Assembly: GCA_902490585.1 (NCBI GenBank)
Contig: CABUEI010000001.1
Location: 124,001 to 188,000, forward strand
Direction: 5' to 3'
Source of the DNA: an uncultured Oscillospiraceae bacterium
GTDB lineage: Bacteria; Bacillota; Clostridia; Oscillospirales; Ruminococcaceae
Length of the DNA: 64,000 nucleotides
In this document: piece by piece, positions 60,450 to 64,000 of the stretch
How the letters are laid out: every line of letters starts with the position of its first letter
Numbering within the stretch: the first letter of the stretch is position 1
Notes under the pieces: generated by a model
Seen by the model: only the letters and a program-made list of their open reading frames with translations
Databases searched by the model: none
Told to the model about the DNA's origin: nothing
Position numbers and translations under genes: made by a program

Positions 60450-62135
60450 TCACCTTTCAGCCAGCAGTGACAAAATTCCTGTGTTCTCTCTGTCACCGCC
60501 GCCTGTATAGCTTATGCCGGTAAAATAGCCGCCATAGAGAGTTACATTGCTGTTTTCATTACTTATGATAAGGTCAACGCCGTTTGCGTCATAACAATCA
60601 AATGTACCCGCATCTACTGTTACAGTACCGCATACACGGTTTGTTTTAACAAATGTCAACTTACCTGAGTCACCAACGATAAAGTTGCCGATATTCTGAC
60701 CTTGTAATTTTCTATTTTTAACCGTTATATTTCCGTTTTCAGAAACAGTGAATGTGTTGAATCCGACGCTTGTGTCAAGCCACAACGTAAACTCACCGGT
60801 GAGCGTTGTATAGTCGCCTGTGTATTGCCTGAATAACTTTAATGTACAGCCCTTGTTATCGGCACTGTCAGCCGTTTCAAAAGCCGTTGCTATCTCATCG
60901 TCCTTATAAGCAGAATCTACAGCTCCGTCCTTCACGATAACAGCCGCAAGCTGATATTCGCATTTAGTACACTTGCCTGTGTCAATGTCAACCTCGTCGT
61001 GCGGGCAATCTGATCTACAGTCGTTACATCTGCCCAAAAAGTCATATCCATTTTCGTGCTTGCATTCTTTCTTTTCAAATGAGAACTTAGTTGTTAAAAT
61101 CCTCTCGGTCCCGTCCGTCTTTGCAAGCACGGTATCGCAATATACCGTAAATTTGCCCATGGGCGCATTATCGGATATTTTAAATTTCTCGCCGTCATCA
61201 AGTACCTCACCGAGCTGGTATAACGTATATTTGCTGTTTGCATTAACATACCAGATGTTTGTCACATTGCCATCGGACGTACTGTAGGAAACTGTTACAT
61301 AATAATTCTGTTTTACATAATCGGGCGCATTTGTGTAAAGTTTGTCATACGGCTGGCTTGCACCACCGTCTATGCCATCGTAATAGCTTTGATTTACTAT
61401 TACCGTTTGTGTATCCGACTTTATATCGCCGTATGTGATATAAAGCTCTTCATCCTCTGCGTTTTCATAGTATGTATAGTCGTACGGATCGGGTGAAGAA
61501 ACTGTGCAAATCCAGTCATCACCGTTCTTGCTGATCTCTGCGCTAAAACTGCTATTACCTATAACTGCCGTCGCAGACGCAAAATCCTCATCACTTATAT
61601 TTAACGGCACTATGTCAAAGCTGACCGTGCCGACAAGGTAATCCAAAGTAACGCCCTCATAGAGCATACCACTTTCGACAGTAAATCTGCCTGTCTGCTT
61701 GCCGAGTATTATACGGGGAGAAGGATCAGGCTTTATAACTACAGTATTAGCGTAATCTTCGCCTATATAATAACGGCTGTCTGCAAACTCAGCATTGCTT
61801 GTTACAGCGCTTTCCTCAGCCTTGAACTCGGTCGAACCCTTTATTACAAATTCGTCCTCATTTATTGAAGGATTAGTGTTATCAATACCAAGCATACCGC
61901 CGGTAGCATAAACCGAACCTGAGCCGCTCATTATAAGGTTTATACTGCTGATGCCGCACAGAGTGCCGTAAGCAGTAACCTTACCGCCGCTTATTTCGGC
62001 ATTTATTCTTTTGCGGTCTACATTGTAGCATATTCCGTATCTCGCTCCGTTGCTTTCGGGCACGGTAATACTGCCGTTTCCGCTAACGGAAATTTTATTG
62101 TCCTGATTACCGGTCAGCGATATTGCGCTGTTCAT
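60450..62135 (-). pseudogene. Beta-helix surface protein lacking its N-terminus
   Basis: 561 residues from the first Met, with no signal peptide. Repeats such as ISVSGNGSITV, INAEISGGKVTAYGT and LIMSGSGSVYATGG resemble a right-handed beta-helix adhesin or glycan-binding scaffold. A Cys-rich zinc-knuckle-like part (ECKHENGYDFLGRCNDC, CPHDEVDIDTGKCTKC) lies near residues 350-395. The same style continues upstream of 62135 in frame (for example VGGSITVDGNGSLNAVG) to about 62230 without a start codon. A good ribosome site and ATG at 62282 are in another frame. So the 5' end has been lost or shifted. The truncated gene may be inactive. Confidence 0.6.
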
Positions 62136-62345
62136 TATATCTTCATCTTCTATAGCGCAACCTACGGCGTTAAGACTGCCGTTTCCGTCAACGGTAATGC
62201 TACCGCCGACATTGACAGCTGTGCAATTTTCGCTTTCAGTATATCCGCCTCGTTTGCGGTATCGTAAACGCAGATGAGCATACTTCTCCCCCTTATATTT
62301 TTATGATTTTATCATAACCTATTTTATTCACGATTTCAACTTTTT

Positions 62346-62377
62346 GGCACGAACGGTAAATATATGGCACGAACGGT
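62346..62377. repeat. 12-bp direct repeat GGCACGAACGGT
   Basis: Copies at 62346-62357 and 62366-62377, one start every 20 bp, upstream of the truncated beta-helix gene. Spacing of two helical turns would suit a regulator binding twice on one face. Confidence 0.5.
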
Positions 62378-62458
62378 TGTAAAAGCAAAAGTGTACGAAC
62401 ATATTTTTACATTTTAATTCCTATCTGTTTCACTTTTTCGCATATCCGTCTGCTTTAC

Positions 62459-62488
62459 TTGACAGAACCGCCGTTATTGTATTATAAT
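62459..62488 (+). promoter_or_regulatory. Promoter of leuS
   Basis: TTGACA (62459-62464), 18-base spacer, TATAAT (62483-62488). The leader of about 50 nt is too short for a T-box. Confidence 0.85.
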
Positions 62489-62545
62489 AAAGGTTGAAAT
62501 TGAATTATACCGCCATTTCGGGCGTATGAAAGGACAACTCGTAAA

Positions 62546-64000
62546 ATGGAAGAGAAAAAATATGACTTCGCTGCCATAGAAAGCAAATGGCAGAAGTACT
62601 GGGACGACCACCAGACATTCAAAGCTGAGAACGGCAGTACAAAGCCGAAATTCTATGCTCTCGTAGAATTTCCCTACCCCTCGGGTGCAGGTATGCACGT
62701 CGGACATATCAAGGCTTATTCAGGTCTTGAGGTAGTAAGCCGTAAGAGAAGACTTCAGGGTTACAACGTACTGTTCCCTATAGGCTTTGACGCTTACGGT
62801 CTGCCCACCGAGAACACCGCTATCAAGACAGGCGTTCATCCCCGTAAGGTAACAGACAACAACATAGTAAAGTTCACAAATCAGTTAAAGCGTGTGGGCT
62901 TCTCATTCGACTGGTCAAGAGTAATTGACACCACAGAAGAAAAGTACTATAAGTGGACGCAGTGGATATTCCTCAAGATGTTCGAGCACGGTCTTGTATT
63001 CAGGGATAAGACCCTCGTAAACTACTGCCCGAGCTGTAAGGTTGTCCTTTCAAACGAGGACTCACAGGGCGGTCACTGCGATATCTGCCACAGCGAAATC
63101 GTACAGAAGACTAAGGAAGTATGGTATCTGCGTATCACTGAATATGCCGACAAGCTGTTACAGGGTCTTGAAGATGTTGACTATCTGCCCAACGTAAAGC
63201 TCCAGCAGCAGAACTGGATAGGTAAGTCTACAGGTGCATTCGTAAACTTCTCTATCAAGGAGAACGACGAGAAACTGCGTATCTATACAACACGTCCCGA
63301 TACGCTCTACGGCGTAACATTCATGGTTATCGCACCCGAGCATCCCATAATTGAGAAGTACAGAGATTCCATAAAGAACATAGCAGACCTTGACGCTTAC
63401 AAGGCTGAGTGCAGTAAGAAGAGCGAATTTGAGAGAACACAGCTTGTCAAGGACAAGACAGGTGTAAAGATAGACGGTCTTACCGCTGTAAACCCCGTTA
63501 CAAAGAAAGAGATCCCGATCTACATTTCAGACTATGTAATGATGGGTTACGGTACAGGTGCTATCATGGCGGTTCCTGCTCACGATACCCGTGACTACGA
63601 ATTTGCAAAGAAGTTCGGCATTGATATAATTGAAGTAATCAAGGGCGGCGACATTTCAAAGGAAGCCTACACAGGCGACGGCGAGATGGTAAACTCAGGC
63701 GAGCTCAACGGCATCACCAACAAGAAGGACGCTATCGAGAAGATGCTCGGCGTACTTGCTAAGCTTGGCTGCGGCGAAAAGGGCGTACAGTACAAGATGA
63801 AGGACTGGGCGTTCAACCGTCAGAGATACTGGGGCGAACCTATCCCGATAGTACACTGCCCCGACTGCGGAATCGTTCCCGTGCCCTACGACCAGTTACC
63901 TCTGGAACTTCCTCCCGTTGAGAACTTCCAGCCCGGTCAGGACGGCGAAAGCCCGCTTGCTAAGATAGATTCATTCGTACATTGCAAGTGCCCCAAGTGC
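62546..64000 (+). CDS. leuS: Leucyl-tRNA synthetase, 3' end cut by window
   Basis: The first 485 residues are in the window. Class I synthetase charging tRNA-Leu. The HIGH-type motif is HVGHIKAYS near residue 52, preceded by VEFPYPSGAGM. The Zn-knuckle YCPSCKVVLSNEDSQGGHCDIC appears near residue 155 as CPSC...CDIC. The editing (CP1) domain follows with TTRPDTLYGVTFMVIAPEH and VPAHDTRDYEFA. The frame is open to position 64000. ATG 62546 follows GAAAGGACAACTCGTAAA. Confidence 0.96.
   Translation, partial: MEEKKYDFAAIESKWQKYWDDHQTFKAENGSTKPKFYALVEFPYPSGAGMHVGHIKAYSGLEVVSRKRRLQGYNVLFPIGFDAYGLPTENTAIKTGVHPRKVTDNNIVKFTNQLKRVGFSFDWSRVIDTTEEKYYKWTQWIFLKMFEHGLVFRDKTLVNYCPSCKVVLSNEDSQGGHCDICHSEIVQKTKEVWYLRITEYADKLLQGLEDVDYLPNVKLQQQNWIGKSTGAFVNFSIKENDEKLRIYTTRPDTLYGVTFMVIAPEHPIIEKYRDSIKNIADLDAYKAECSKKSEFERTQLVKDKTGVKIDGLTAVNPVTKKEIPIYISDYVMMGYGTGAIMAVPAHDTRDYEFAKKFGIDIIEVIKGGDISKEAYTGDGEMVNSGELNGITNKKDAIEKMLGVLAKLGCGEKGVQYKMKDWAFNRQRYWGEPIPIVHCPDCGIVPVPYDQLPLELPPVENFQPGQDGESPLAKIDSFVHCKCPKC

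Noticed and set aside
62489..62545. T-box leader for leuS
   Set aside because: Only about 50 nt between promoter and start; no specifier loop or T-box sequence.

Overview
The window reads as chromosome of an anaerobic, spore-forming Clostridia, most likely Oscillospirales/Ruminococcaceae (an [Eubacterium] siraeum-like lineage is my guess; no rRNA is present to confirm). Support: dipicolinate synthase genes dpaA/dpaB (spore core), an ispH-S1 fusion behind cmk-plsC, reverse rubrerythrin plus rubredoxin, indolepyruvate:ferredoxin oxidoreductase, addAB, acetate kinase, purine-rich AAGGAG-type ribosome sites and many TTGACA-N17-TATAAT promoters.

Layout. 1-3153: PBP1A (cut by the left edge), an APH-like protein, dtd. 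3233-15077: a type IV pilus/type II-like export locus, pilT-pilB (minus), prepilin peptidase (plus), then a minus-strand operon of pilC, a fused pilM-pilN, a pilO-like gene, a large PilX-like protein and two prepilins. 15371-17551: deoD, a 40-residue lipoprotein with its own strong promoter and terminator, a polysaccharide deacetylase. 17776-22241: a frameshifted GT2 glycosyltransferase and the cmk-plsC-ispH/rpsA operon. 22350-30973: a DUF262/HNH protein, HtrA protease, a frameshifted GHKL sensor kinase, a DNA alkylation-repair operon, dpaAB. 31247-32819: a DUF6465 protein with a histone H1-like tail, galU.

32826-33608 is the most unusual part: almost 800 bp without genes, holding four diverged copies (two per orientation) of a structured element of about 120-150 nt. 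In all four copies the paired arms differ in sequence but remain complementary, while hairpin loops keep an RTCCNT (other strand ANGGAY) motif. The block is bounded by inverted hairpins of shared sequence. It lies directly beside an Abi_2/HEPN abortive-infection gene that overlaps addA by one base, in an addB-addA-abi operon.

41710-50317: iorAB-aguAB (arylpyruvate oxidation and agmatine to putrescine), pnuC behind a terminator-type leader, a damaged tfoX, nhaC, a membrane protein. 50359-55011: GNAT genes (one decayed) and an AT-rich HpaII-type restriction cassette (vsr, two C5 methyltransferases, endonuclease). 55183-59319: ackA followed by a scar zone: a PHP fragment, an RlmN/Cfr-like radical SAM methylase, the tail of an integrative-element helicase/methylase joined to a beheaded clostripain-type lipoprotein. 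59517-64000: reverse rubrerythrin and rubredoxin, a truncated beta-helix protein, and leuS (cut by the right edge).

Several genes (GT2, sensor kinase, tfoX, GNAT remnant) are interrupted by one- or two-base indels, mostly in short homopolymers. These are either real decay or assembly error; reads would decide.
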